Shown: positions 9,997-21,095 of the stretch, one piece after another
How positions within the stretch are numbered: position 1 is the first letter of the stretch
Layout: every line of letters begins with the position of its first letter
Source of the DNA: Dinochytrium kinnereticum
Lineage: Eukaryota > Chytridiomycota > Chytridiomycetes > Chytridiales > Chytridiaceae
Reading direction: 5' to 3'
Length of the DNA stretch: 28,371 nt
Assembly: GCA_027604005.1 (NCBI GenBank)
Contig: JADGJT010000234.1
Coordinates: forward strand, 8,857 to 37,227
The notes under the pieces: generated by a model
The model's input: only the letters and a program-made list of their open reading frames with translations
Databases searched by the model: none
Told to the model about the DNA's origin: nothing
Made by a program: the position numbers and the translations under genes

Positions 9997-10710
9997 TGGT
10001 GAGGAAGTGACCTGCCTGATGAATTTTTCTGTTGCTGATTTGACAATGGGCAGCAGGTCGTGTGCTGTGCGTCTGTGTCCACTGACCGCTGGCCACCAAC
10101 GCGACGCGACAAGCCGGAAGCGACGCGATGTGGGACGCGTTTTGCGCGACGTTGATGCACATCCTACCTGATCTCCGCACTCTCGTACTTTACGAGGCAT
10201 GCTCAGGTCTTTGCTGTTGAGGGTATGGGTGAGCCACAATCGTGAGTCTGAAATCTAATAGAGTTTTGTTTCGTGCAATGTTTATTTGTTCAGGCGTTAG
10301 GATGGCATTCTTGGAGTTCTGCACATCAAATGAGACCCTGCAGCTTAACTGAAGAGGACAGGGGGTGACGCACTCCTTCTGCATTACAAAAAAAGGCTTT
10401 TAGTGTGTGGTGAGTCGGTTTTCGTCGTGATCCCTCCAGCAATTGGCCCACCCAAAGCCCCGTTCTCAGGAGATTTACATTATTGAGGTAACAAGGCGAA
10501 TCGCGGCAATCGGATCAATAGCCATGCATCCAAGTATTTCATGGCAATCCCTCACGCTACCAATTCTTCACTGCTGTACAAAGAAGAATCAGAGGGAGCC
10601 AGCTGCAGACGAGGCAAACGCTGAGAGGAAGGCCAGCAGCTCCGTTTCAAAGTCTCCGCTGTTTTTTGTACTGGACGCCACTGGAACGAAGCAACAAGGA
10701 AAACCTTTGC
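9997..10710. promoter_or_regulatory. Divergent promoter region between GPDH and the Ser-rich gene
   Basis: The 714 bases separate two genes pointing away from each other. Apart from the possible 68-residue upstream extension of the GPDH frame (10200 to 9997 on minus), no gene is supported. A CpG-dense stretch at 10098-10153 carries several ACGCG motifs. The rest is ordinary sequence. Confidence 0.5.
10098..10153. promoter_or_regulatory. Cluster of MCB/E2F-like ACGCG motifs
   Basis: Within 56 bases there are ACGCGACGCG, a further ACGCG, the full palindrome ACGCGT at 10135-10140, and TTTTGCGCG at 10140-10148. ACGCGT is the MluI cell-cycle box bound by MBF in fungi, and TTTSGCGC is the E2F core used in chytrids and animals (established knowledge). 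The cluster lies 100-160 bases upstream of the GPDH ATG at 9996, and if the longer GPDH form is used it would be coding DNA. Confidence 0.35.
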
Positions 10711-12228
10711 ATGACTCGAAGGGAGCCCCCTCCGCGCCTAGCGGACGACTCTGGCACTCTACATGATGCCTCATCCCAATCTTCTTTGAGCTCGATGGTC
10801 GCTGGTTTCACTCCCAAGATAAAATCCAAAAACACCAGTCTTACCGGAACGATCTCATCGCCTGGTTCCAAGGCGCGTAAAATCTCTTCAGTCACATCTC
10901 TCCCAAGCCTCGAGGCCACCGCATCACCAACATGCCTCACGGGGATAGCTTCCACATCGTCGACAACTGCCAACAGGGGTTCCAGTGGGAAAGCGACTCA
11001 GAGGCATAAAAAACGGTCACGGTCTCGGAGGTCTGGATCAGGGAGATCTGGAGGGCCGCCGAGGAGTGGAGCATCGTCAACAAGTAGCAATCGAAGTGGC
11101 AATCGGATCCGATTACCATCTGTTGTTATGAATGGGAGTGGTGGAACGTCAATTGTGCGTGCAGCACCTGCCAGGACGATGCTTCGGGAGGACGCGGATA
11201 ATGTGGTCCGAAAGGTTTCGTCACAGGGTTACTCTTCGTTCTCGTATAGATCGGATATGTCGCTCTCGAGATCTTATGTGGAGTCAACCGCTTTGCTCTC
11301 GAATATTGGGCACACACATGGTCCCATGGAGCGACCTTCTAGTCATCGTGAGAGTAGTGCAGATGGATCTCATGTGCTTGGAAAGAAGGAAAGAATACAG
11401 GATGATAGCAGAAGAAGTAAAGTTCATCGACTCAAAAAAGTCGACGCTTCCGCCATCCCTATTGCACCCCTTTCCTCTCAATTCAAGGATTCTCCACCGC
11501 CAGAAACCACCAAATCACATTCATATCTACAGAAGCAGGATTCAGATCAGCCATCTCCCCCTTCGAGCCATCACAGGAATTCATCGAGAGTTGGACATCA
11601 CTACCTGAGGAGTAATAGGCAGAGCATTGCCGGATCTCTTCATGTCACTGAGACTGACGGGCAAGAATCTGACCTGGAACTTAATAATGATTCCTTTGGC
11701 ACGATCGCGCCGTGGAAAAAAGGGAATACTTCTACATCAAGAGAGACGTCCGCCCTCATTCGAATGACCGCATCTCATAACAAGGCGATGTCTTCATCTT
11801 CTCTACAACCTATCGGATCTTCATCCGCATCAACTAAACTGGTGGCATCCAAGTCAAATATTGAAATCGCACGCTCTACTGAAAATGAAACCATCTCAAC
11901 CTCTGGCGCCCCATCAGAAGCAGCGGACTCCGATCCCGCATCATCACGAAAGACTCCACGTAAACCCACAACTCAGCAATCAACAGCTCAGCGATCCCGC
12001 AAGGTCGCAATCACATACAATCCTCAAGTCAGTGATCCAGAGCTTCCATCCATCTCAACTCTCGAATCGATGGCTTCTCCAGACTTTCTCACAATGAAAG
12101 AGATGATGGATTTTTCCGGCACGGCATTGCCTGGCATCTCGTCAACTTCGGGATCGCCAAAAGCTAAGCCTATTCCTTTAGCAGTAGAGTCGGAGAATGT
12201 GGGAACGGGAAGGGGGGCTGAGGCTTGA
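10711..12228 (+). CDS. Ser-rich disordered protein, function unknown
   Basis: A single open exon of 505 residues from the ATG at 10711; the frame stays open upstream to at least 10666 but has no ATG there. I do not recognise a domain. The chain is rich in Ser, Thr, Pro and charged residues, with almost no hydrophobic stretches, so it is predicted to be mostly disordered. A basic RS/RG patch (KKRSRSRRSGSGRSGG) lies near residue 100, and many SP/TP sites (SSPGS, SPPSS, KTPRKP, STLESMASP) suggest phosphorylation. It diverges from the GPDH gene and may share its promoter. The long intact frame in spite of low complexity supports a real gene. Orthologues would probably be hard to find outside close relatives. 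Confidence 0.6.
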   Translation: MTRREPPPRLADDSGTLHDASSQSSLSSMVAGFTPKIKSKNTSLTGTISSPGSKARKISSVTSLPSLEATASPTCLTGIASTSSTTANRGSSGKATQRHKKRSRSRRSGSGRSGGPPRSGASSTSSNRSGNRIRLPSVVMNGSGGTSIVRAAPARTMLREDADNVVRKVSSQGYSSFSYRSDMSLSRSYVESTALLSNIGHTHGPMERPSSHRESSADGSHVLGKKERIQDDSRRSKVHRLKKVDASAIPIAPLSSQFKDSPPPETTKSHSYLQKQDSDQPSPPSSHHRNSSRVGHHYLRSNRQSIAGSLHVTETDGQESDLELNNDSFGTIAPWKKGNTSTSRETSALIRMTASHNKAMSSSSLQPIGSSSASTKLVASKSNIEIARSTENETISTSGAPSEAADSDPASSRKTPRKPTTQQSTAQRSRKVAITYNPQVSDPELPSISTLESMASPDFLTMKEMMDFSGTALPGISSTSGSPKAKPIPLAVESENVGTGRGAEA

Positions 12229-13017
12229 GAGAATTGTTTTAGCGCAGGCGCTGATTCCGTTCTTTGTTAAAAGGCATTTCCACTGTGGAGCCTCGGACCA
12301 AATGTTGGTGGTCGAGGTTTCAAAAAGGGTTTAAGTGGACCGATTGTCTGTCGATGAAATCTTTTTCTTTTGGATTTCAGGCTGTTGAGTTCTCGACCAT
12401 ACTTGCTTCAAAGGAAATTCTTTACTGATGACTGGCATTCCTTCATTCACAATTCAATGTCTCCTTATCATTATGCAAGCCACTCAGTTCTTATCACTGT
12501 TTTTTTACTGCTCTGCAGTGAAACGGGTTTTTTCTGTGTATGATTAGGCCTGCATTTTCTGTGAATATTTTCTTAATCTCTCTCCCTTGCCTTGAAGCTT
12601 CTCACTCAGTGGCGTTATACTTTTCAAAGTTAATCTGTTATTTTACATCATTGAATCTCCTGAACCCGGTTTTTCTTTTCTATTTTTTTTGATGTATGTT
12701 CTTTTATGGAAGTCTGCACACCAACAATACTGAAACTCTCGATAATATGCTCATTTTATTTTTATTTTGTTTTGTTTTGCTCTTTTTTTTTTCTTCTTTT
12801 TTTTTGGCGTCCTGAACGAAAATAAAGATAAAGCCTTAACCTCTATAGCGAGTTAGCCGTTATTTAGCGTGTTTCGCGCACCTGAGAAGGCACTTATTAT
12901 TCTTTTACATAAATCATAATTCTTTTTATTGTTTTACTTTAATTTGTGAGGCCAGTTAAAGAAATTTGAAAGTCCAATTGTCCGGACCCAAGCTTTGTTT
13001 GGACGTTCGAACAAACC
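12229..13017. other. Intergenic region upstream of DNMT5
   Basis: No gene is seen in these 789 bases. The stretch is T-rich with several T runs at 12680-12810. An AATAAA occurs at 12821-12826 but lies nearly 600 bases behind the upstream stop codon, so it may not serve that gene. The DNMT5 ATG has an A at -3 (ACCATGC), a favourable context. Confidence 0.5.
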
Positions 13018-16000
13018 ATGCCCAAGAAGGCCAAAGCTAAAGCAGCGACGCCCGCGAGGGCGACGCGCAGCAACAGCGCCAGCACGAAGGCGGCATCAAA
13101 CAAGAGTATGTGTTATAGTGTGCTGTTATCGGGTCCACGCGCGGAAAGATACGCTGGGCGAGTGAATGATTGTCTGAAGCTCATCTTGTCCCAATTCAGA
13201 CCCGAAGACGCCGTTGAGGCAGATCCAGATTGGAAACGATGCGAAAACCCCCGTCACAAGACAGGGAAGCATCACCCAGTTCTTTTCGGCAATCAGGTTG
13301 GTTGGTTATCGTCAGTCTGCTTGTAGTTTCTTTTTTTTTTTTTTTTGTGGTGTTCTGCGCTAACACTCCATAACATCAAATCTCATCTGCTGCTAGTTCA
13401 GAGAAGAAGAAGGAAGGGGAGAAAATCGAGCCAAAAACCAAGGAGAACAAATCCGGAAAAGCCAGCAAGACCAGCAAGGGAGGAAAGGCCAACGAGGCCG
13501 AGCCTGAAGATGATGAGGAGATATCCGAAGAATCGGCATGTGAATCTATTGGCTCCATCTACATCGACGAGAAGTCGAGCTCAGAGAGCTCAGAGTCCCC
13601 CGATGATTCTGACGAGGACTTTCAGCCCCCGAGCAGGAAGGGAAGTGCTCCAAAATCCTCTTCGTCCGACACCCGCAAGAGGAAAGGCCGTGTGATTGAG
13701 GACAGCGCCGTTGAGGAAGACAATGAGGAGCACGAGCCTGCGCCGAAAAAGAAGTCAAGACAGCAGAGAACACCCGCATCTGCGACCAAGCAAACCCTGC
13801 TCAAGCCGCTATCAGCTACAAGGAAGAGGGCCCCAAGGCAACCTACCAAAAAGGCCGCCAAGAGGAATGACGAGGAAGAGGATGCAGATGAACAAGGTAA
13901 GAGAAGCCTCTTTAGGGAAGAAAAGAACCTCATGTTAAAAAAACTAGTTCCGGATGAGCTTGAGCCTATCAATAAGCTAGCCGACATGTTTGACGATATG
14001 GTGAAGCGAAACCCAGACTTTGTCGCGGCTATACGGCAGCTTAATAGACCTCTCCGTGTTGCTACCATGTGCAGTGGAACAGAGTCACCTCTTCTTGCAT
14101 TGCAACTTCTTTCACGCGCTCTTAAGGCCCGCTGTAATGTCGATTTTGCTGTCGATCATGTCTTTTCTTGCGAAATTGAGCCATTCAAGCAAGCCTACAT
14201 TGAGAGAAACTTTAGCCCTCCTCTTCTTTTTAGAGACGTTAGGGAGCTTGGCGGCGACGAGGCGACGACGGCTTACGGTGCTAAGATGCCAGTCCCAGGC
14301 GAAATTGATATGCTTATTGCTGGGACCTCCTGTGTCGACTACTCTAACTTGAACAACCAGGTTTGTGACTACTTCAGCAGAGATTCAAGCTCATAATGCT
14401 CTTTCCTAGAAACAAAGCCTTGACGCCAAAGGAGAGTCTGGTGAAACTTTTAGGGGGATGCTTAAATGGGTTGAAAAGCATCGCCCACCACTCGTGGTTC
14501 TGGAGAACGTATGTTCGGCCCCTTGGGACAAGATTGTAAAGAGATTTGAGACCATTGATTACAACGCAAGAGATGTTCGAGCTGATACCAAACATTTCTA
14601 TATCCCGCATACTCGAACAAGAGGCTATCTGCTTGCTACACCAAAATGCGATACTTTGGATGACGGCCTTGTAGATGAGTGGGCAGAACTAGTGCGGAGC
14701 ATGAGAAGGTTTTCGTCTACACCGCTGGAGGATTATTTGATTCCCACCGACGATCCTCGAATTCATCGCGCTCGTGAGGATCTAGCTAAGACCAAGGTAA
14801 GCATTTTTAATAGCATATATAGCTCCTTATATAATGCCATAGTAATAATCATAAATGCCACCTTTTCTCTTATTCTAGGATGACTTGAAGAGACGAGGTC
14901 GACTGGATTGGAGCAGATGCCAGAGTCGGCACAGTTTCCAGCGCTTAACGGAAGAGCTTGGAACTGGCCGACCTCTCACGGCCTGGACGGAAGGTGGCAT
15001 GTCATATCTTCCTGACTATGCGTGGAACGATTGGGGCCGTGCCCAGACGGACCGTGTGCTTGACCTGATGGATATCAACTTTATCCGTCTGGCTAAGAAG
15101 GGTATTGACGCGCAGTACAAGACCCTTGTCTGGAACCTTTCTCAAAATGTTGATAGAACAACAGCATCAGTTCAACCTGGTATTTGTCCCTGTCTAACAC
15201 CCTCCATGATTCCTTATATTACCAATCGCGGTGGTCCACTCGTGGGACTTGAGGCGTTATCACTTCAGGGTATTCCTGTTGACGAGCTTCTTCTCACGCG
15301 TGAGACGGAGGATCAATTGGCCGACTTGGCTGGGAATGCGATGACGAGCACGGTAGTTGGAACTTGCATGATGGCTGCATTGACTTTGGGAATCGCCGCC
15401 GTTTCTGAAATGCACGGGAAGAGGTCATCTTCCCAACGGTTCTCTAAGCTTATCACAGCATCCGATACGGATCTTGTGGAGAGGGATCGCGAACTTGCCT
15501 TGAGGGTAGTAGGAGATGAACTATTAGACACCTCCAATTTGAATTTAGCAGCGACCGGAAAGCGATCTATGGAGGATATCCTATCACTTGCTTCCGAGAG
15601 TGCCCGACACTGCGTTTGCGAGGGGAGGAGCTCTATTGCCAAACACCCTATTAAAAAGTGTAGGGATTGTGGACACACGGCTTGCACTTCTTGCGGCGGT
15701 CGACCAGAGCACTCGTTCAAAGAGACCAAGGAAGTCATCCTCGCGGCCGACAGAGTCCCTCCTCAAACATTTGAGCAATCGCTGAAGGATGTTCTGCCCG
15801 TTCGTCTTCTCTTGGAAGGATTCTCAAACGAGGCCCTTCTTGCTGCGGGTGAAGGACTAGATATCCATCAAGATACGCTTTTAGCCTGGGCAAAGATTGT
15901 GTCTGAATCAGTCGAAGGTGTTGAATTTAGGTTCTCTACTTATAGAAGGCAAGAGGTCTGGACATGTACCTATATTTCCCCGAGGGCTAGACTCTACCTC

Positions 16001-19000
16001 TGCCTCGATCCTGCCTCCCCTAGCTGGAAGCTAATGGTTGATCCGCCCTTCTCAGCCCCAAAAGAGGTCCTTAGAGTATTATCGCGACCTGCCGCAAAGA
16101 TGCCTTTGGGGCTCGGTAGAGAAGATATACTCTCGGGCGAGTGGCAAGTCTACGTTCCTCAACGAGTTGAATTTGATGTGACGATAGTTGGAGCTGATCT
16201 GGTTGATTCTTGGGAGCAGAGGATCGGAATGGACGGGCCATTTAAGAATAAGAAGGTTTGGAGGGAATATAAGGTTTCTGGAAGCGATGAGAGACTTGAG
16301 AGGAGCATTGATGGTGTCTATAGACTATTGAACCGATGTGGGACGGCCATGGAGTCCCTTCACAGGCGAATTGACTCGGAGAAGGTAAGATTTCTTCTCA
16401 TGTGTACTTGTTTTATCGATGCTTCCTCAGGCCTTTTAGCTTGCCTTTACGCTAATGAACGTACCCTCCTTCGCATAACAGTCTCCTACATTCCTGTTCT
16501 TGGATCCCACCAGATGCGGAGATCGTGAGATTGATCCTTTTGTGTTTGCCTCAACCTGCCGCCGTCTGGAATACGGCGAAGACAGAGAAGCCTTTGCGAT
16601 CCTCGATACCACTTGGCGGCCGAACTCGGAGCCAGGCGAACAGACTCTGAAATGCTCCTCCCTTGGCACTCTCTGCCAGTACCCAAAAGCCCGCCTACAG
16701 GTGCCATCGGCTATCTCCGACTTGATTGCTCCCTCCATTTCCCTCCCGAAATCGCCTGAAGTATTCTTTACCCCACTGGCCAAGATCAATGCTAGCGCTG
16801 AATTGCATGGGTCTTGCGCTGCCTCGCGTTGCGTTGTGAAAGTAAAGGTTCCGGCGATGGATGGGTCGCATGATGAGATTTGGCCGAAGAATTGGAATGA
16901 GGTTGATCTTGTTAGGGAGGGACATAAAGTGTTTGAACAGCTGGCGTGGTTTACTGGAAAGATAGCGTTGCCTTCTTGGCTAGGAGATTGGATGATTATG
17001 GAAAATGGAGTGGAAGGCGTCAATGCGGTAGGGTTTTTAAAAGTTCTTTGGTTTTTTAAATCGGAAAGAAAGCGAATATTTTATTCTTTTCTTTTTTTTA
17101 TAACCTCCTTTTTTATTTTATGGCATACTTTTTTTTTTGATGATATAAAATAGGGCCCTCGGACCCCGTGTCAGCGTTGCGCCCCAGCCGAGCCTGAGTT
17201 GCTTTGGGTGGCTAAGAAGAATACCAAGGCTTTTGAAGGAATCGAAGATCCCTCGCAGGCGGCAGTTTACGAGCAGTCACTTAAAAACCGACCCTCCCCA
17301 TTTGTCTGCCAATTGACAGGGGAGAAGCCGTTCGGAATCTTCCGCCTAGGCATTAACTTTGCATCCCTAATTCACCGAGCCCTCTCTCGCTTGCCTTCGG
17401 CGCTTTATCCCGAGGTCAAGCTCGCTTGGAGGCTGACGAGCACGTCAGACGGAAATGACAGTGATAACTTCCGCCCTTTCCGGCTCTCTACCAACAAAAA
17501 TGACAAGCCTTACAAGCAGCCGCCTCACTTTTCAAAGTTTTCACTTCGACCTGAACAGCTGCGGTCTCTTGCGTGGATGGTTGCTCAAGAGGAAGAGGAT
17601 GTTGAACCGTTTGTGGAGGAGGAGATTTCCGAGGCTGCACTTGAACATCTTGGTTGGCGGGCCGAGGGCAGAGTGACTCGAAATGTTAAGATTCGTGGAG
17701 GTGTTATTGCCGACCAGGTGGGGTACGGTAAAACAGCCATCACTCTTGGATTGATTGATGAGACGAAGGGCAAACAGAAAATTCCTAAGCTTTCGGAGGT
17801 TCCTGGGTACATTCCCCTGAAAGCCACACTTGTGCTGGTTCCTGGGCATTTGCTAAACCAGTGGCCCGATGAGATTCGTAAGTTCCTAGGGAACTCGATT
17901 AAGGTCGAGGTCATTAAGGACATGAACTCTCTCAATCGTTTGGCTATTGCCGATCTTCAGGCTGCTGATATTGTGGTCGCTTCGTCCAAGCTACTTTCAT
18001 CGGTCAACTATTGGGAAAACCTTGAGGGAATTTCGGCGGCTGGACGGCTTCCTACCAACGGCAAGGGCGGTCGCTACTTTTTGGCAAGATATCAGGAAGC
18101 CCTTCGTGGTCTTCGGACTCAAACTAAGACTCTTGTTGCTGGTGCTGGGGCTGCGGAAGTTTGGAAGGCCATGAAAGTTGCCCGTGACTCTCAGAACGCA
18201 GAGACTGTTTTGGAGCTGTCTAAGAGGCTTGTTGGGAAGAGCTTTCAAGAAGAGAAAGATGAGAAGCCAAAGAAGACCGCCAAGGGGAAGAGCGCTGCCG
18301 ATTCGAAAAAGCCTAAAACACTTGCTGATCCTTGGAGGCTCACTTATGATGAGGTCAAGAAGGATTGGAAGCGCTTGAGATGCCCGCCTTTTGAGATGTT
18401 CCACTGGAATCGTGTTGTTGTGGATGAGTTCACTTACCTCGAGGACCGAATTCACTCCGCCGTTGTCAATCTTTCATCTACTTTCCGATGGGTACTGTCA
18501 GGTACCCCTCCTCTCAAGGACTTTTTGGACATTAAGAGCATTGCGGTCTTTCTTGGTGTTCACTTGGGAGTTGACGATGAGACCGATTTCCATTCTGCTG
18601 CTGCCAAACGTCGAAGGAAGGAGGCTACGAAAGTCGAGCAGTTCCACTCGTTTCGAGAGGTACACACTCAATCATGGCATGCACGACGCCACGCTCTCGC
18701 TCAAAGCTTCCTTGACCGCTTTGTGAGGCAGAACGTTGCAGAAATTGACGAGATTCCTTTTGAGGAATCTCTTGTGAAGATTCGGTTGCCTCCCGCCGAA
18801 AGGGCTATCTACCTTGAGCTTGAGCACCATTTGAGTGCTATGGAGATGAACTCGAAGAAAGCCATTCGGTCAAAGAAGGATGGGGATGGAGATCGTGAGA
18901 GGAGAATGATGATTTCTTTAGGAAGCTCTGCGACCGCTGAGGAGGCGCTTTTGAAGAGATGCTCTCATTTTGATATTGAGATTGTGGGTGGTGATGGATT

Positions 19001-21095
19001 AAGAGCCACGAGGGGTAAGGGAAAGCTCTTGAAGAAGGGTGGGGTAGGTAATAAGAAGCGTGGCAAGGATTCCGATAGCGAGGAGGAGGACGAAGAGGAG
19101 GAAGAGGAGGATGTGGAAGAGAGCGATGGCTGCAGTGATGACGATGGTGGAGCACCAGCTAGGAAAATTCCCACGCGAAGATCCGCTAAGCCCGAGACCA
19201 AGCGCCTTAAGACCGATGAAGGAAAGAAGGTTGCTGCTCCGTCTTCACCTCCTGCACCTGACATTGCTAAGGCCAGCAGCGGACGTCTAACTGCCCTGGA
19301 AACCTGTGACGCGATGGTTGAGGTGCGCCAGAACCAACTTGACGATTGTTGCACGGATCTCCTTAGGCACATTCGGGGAGCGCATACATTCCGCCAGAAA
19401 GTTCGAGGACGAAGAGACTTTGTCGACCGCTTGAGCACGTTGTCGGTTGGGGAGTCGTCTGAGGATTTTGAAAAGTGGTTAATGACCGTCTGCTCCATTA
19501 GCGCGGATGATGAGGGAGACCAAGAAGCCAAGGATATTCTTATGAAGTTGATTGTACATGCTGGATGCAGCCTTCCTACCAAGTTGGGGGCAAGGGTCTC
19601 GCATGTGGAGAATGGGGTAGACGTTGGGTTGGGGCTCCAGACGATCGTTAAGCCTAGAATCAAGTTTGAAAAGGATTCTGAGGATGCTGGACAGAAAGCT
19701 GCAAAGGCTGGGAAGGGTACTAAAGTTCAGAAAGCTAAGAGGGGGGGTGCTAAGAAGGGAAAGGCAAGGAGGGTGGTATCTGATGATGAGAGTGAGGAAT
19801 CTGAGAAGGATTTGTCCGAGGAGAATGAGGATGACGAGGATGATGATGAGGCAGAGATGAACGACAAGGAGATGGCGTCTAAGGATCTCGATGAACTGTT
19901 ATTTGAGATCAGAGAGAAGACCCACGTCCTTAGGAGATTGGATCGGGAGTTGATTGGTCGTGTTAGGTCACTGCGGTTCCTTCTCGTCGTCCGCAATCTT
20001 CTAAAGGCCGATGAGAAGGCCTCTATCGTCAAAGCATGCTCGGCATGCTGCCCTGGGTCAGTGCCGAAAGGCAGTGCTGCAGTTAAAGCCGGAGGGAAAG
20101 GCGACGAGAAAATGGAAGGTGCTGAAGGGACGGACGGGGCTGTTTTTGACTTTGATCGAACAACATCTTGTTTGTCAGATGATCTTGGAAAGAGAGGCGG
20201 CGAGGTGTTGAGACTTCGGGATGTTGCCATCTTGTCTTGCTGTGGGCATATTGGATGTTATAGCTGCATGGATCATTTTGCCGCGAGAAATGAGTGCCCC
20301 GTTCCTGGTTGCGGCGTTCGGTCCCATGATAAGGCTATAGTTAGGGCCTCAGAGCTCGGGACGGTTGAAGAGGATGAAGAAGCTATCGCAGCCTCCATCG
20401 GCAGTGGGGAGAGGATGGACGTGGATTCGGATGCGGGCGCGACGGTGGGGACGGATGAAACATCCACCCACTCTACTACCTTGACGATCCATGGTGGCGG
20501 TCGTGGTGACTCTCAAAGGGTTAAAGTCACCACCACTCATATTGCCGCGACAATTTCAGGAGCGTTTGGGGTTAAGCTCTTGCAGCTCATGAAGATCTTG
20601 TCGCAGGTGTCTGAGAGGGGTGAGAAGGCGCTCGTGTTTGTCCAATTCACGGACCTTATGGAGAAGGTTGCTGAGGCGCTTGAAGGGGAAGGGATTGGAT
20701 ACCTTCAGATCAGAGGAACGACGCATCAAAAGAGCTCGGCATTGCAGGCGTTCCAGCAACAGGATGGCGTGGCTGGTAGAGCCGGGATTGGGAAGGGTGC
20801 GAAGAGCGTTGGAACGGGCAAGGGTGGGCATAATGTTTTGCTGCTTCATGTGATGGATGAAAGCGCGGCTGGGGCGAACTTGACGGTGGCGAATCACGTT
20901 GTGTTTGTTGGACCATTGCTGGCGCCATCGCAGGAGGTGTATACGGCAGCTGAGACTCAGGCGATTGGACGTGCTAGACGATATGGGCAGACGAGGAGGG
21001 TTTTCATTCATCGATTGATTACTACGCGGACTATTGATGAGCAAATTCATGAGAAGAGGACGGATTATATTGAAAGGGTTGTTGCGGCCATGTAG
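13018..21095 (+). CDS. DNMT5: DNMT5: cytosine-5 DNA methyltransferase with SNF2 ATPase and RING
   Basis: Predicted exons 13018-13105, 13200-13296, 13397-14360, 14410-14796, 14879-16384, 16482-17027, 17154-21095; 2509 residues. DNMT5 is an ATP-dependent maintenance methyltransferase (known from Cryptococcus). Domains: PIP-box QGSITQFF (51-58); disordered Lys/Glu/Ser region; methyltransferase with motif I RVATMCSGTES (282-292), motif IV GTSCVDYSNLN with catalytic-type C374, motif VI VVLENV (E415), and motifs IX-X with GLEALSLQG (635 on) and AGNAMTSTVVG; Cys-rich zinc finger CVC...CRDC...CTSC (about 757-785); SNF2 with GYGKT (1386-1390), VVVDEFTY (D1620-E1621) and RWVLSGTPP (1641 on); acidic insert (1836-1862); RING core CCGHIGCYSC (2225-2234) with CPVPGC; helicase C with KALVFVQFTD (2354) and QAIGRARRYGQ (2465). 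No chromodomain is seen, unlike the Cryptococcus protein. Every exon junction keeps the frame. It is likely nuclear and intact. Confidence 0.96.
13262..13285 (+). other. PIP-box (PCNA-interacting peptide) in DNMT5 exon 2
   Basis: The codons give QGSITQFF, an exact fit to the consensus Q-x-x-[ILMV]-x-x-[FY]-[FY], preceded by TPVTR, and followed by SAI and a Lys-rich stretch. It appears only when exon 1 (ending 13105) and exon 2 (13200-13296) are spliced; the unspliced open frame reads a different frame here. It lies near the protein's N terminus in a disordered region, as PIP-boxes usually do. Confidence 0.8.

Noticed and set aside
13897..13915. GTAAGAG...TTTAG as an intron in DNMT5 exon 3
   Set aside because: Only 19 nt, too short for splicing, and its removal would break the frame that leads into the methyltransferase domain.
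14020..14352. Overlapping open frame inside the DNMT5 methyltransferase exon
   Set aside because: A shadow in another frame of the strongly supported methyltransferase domain.
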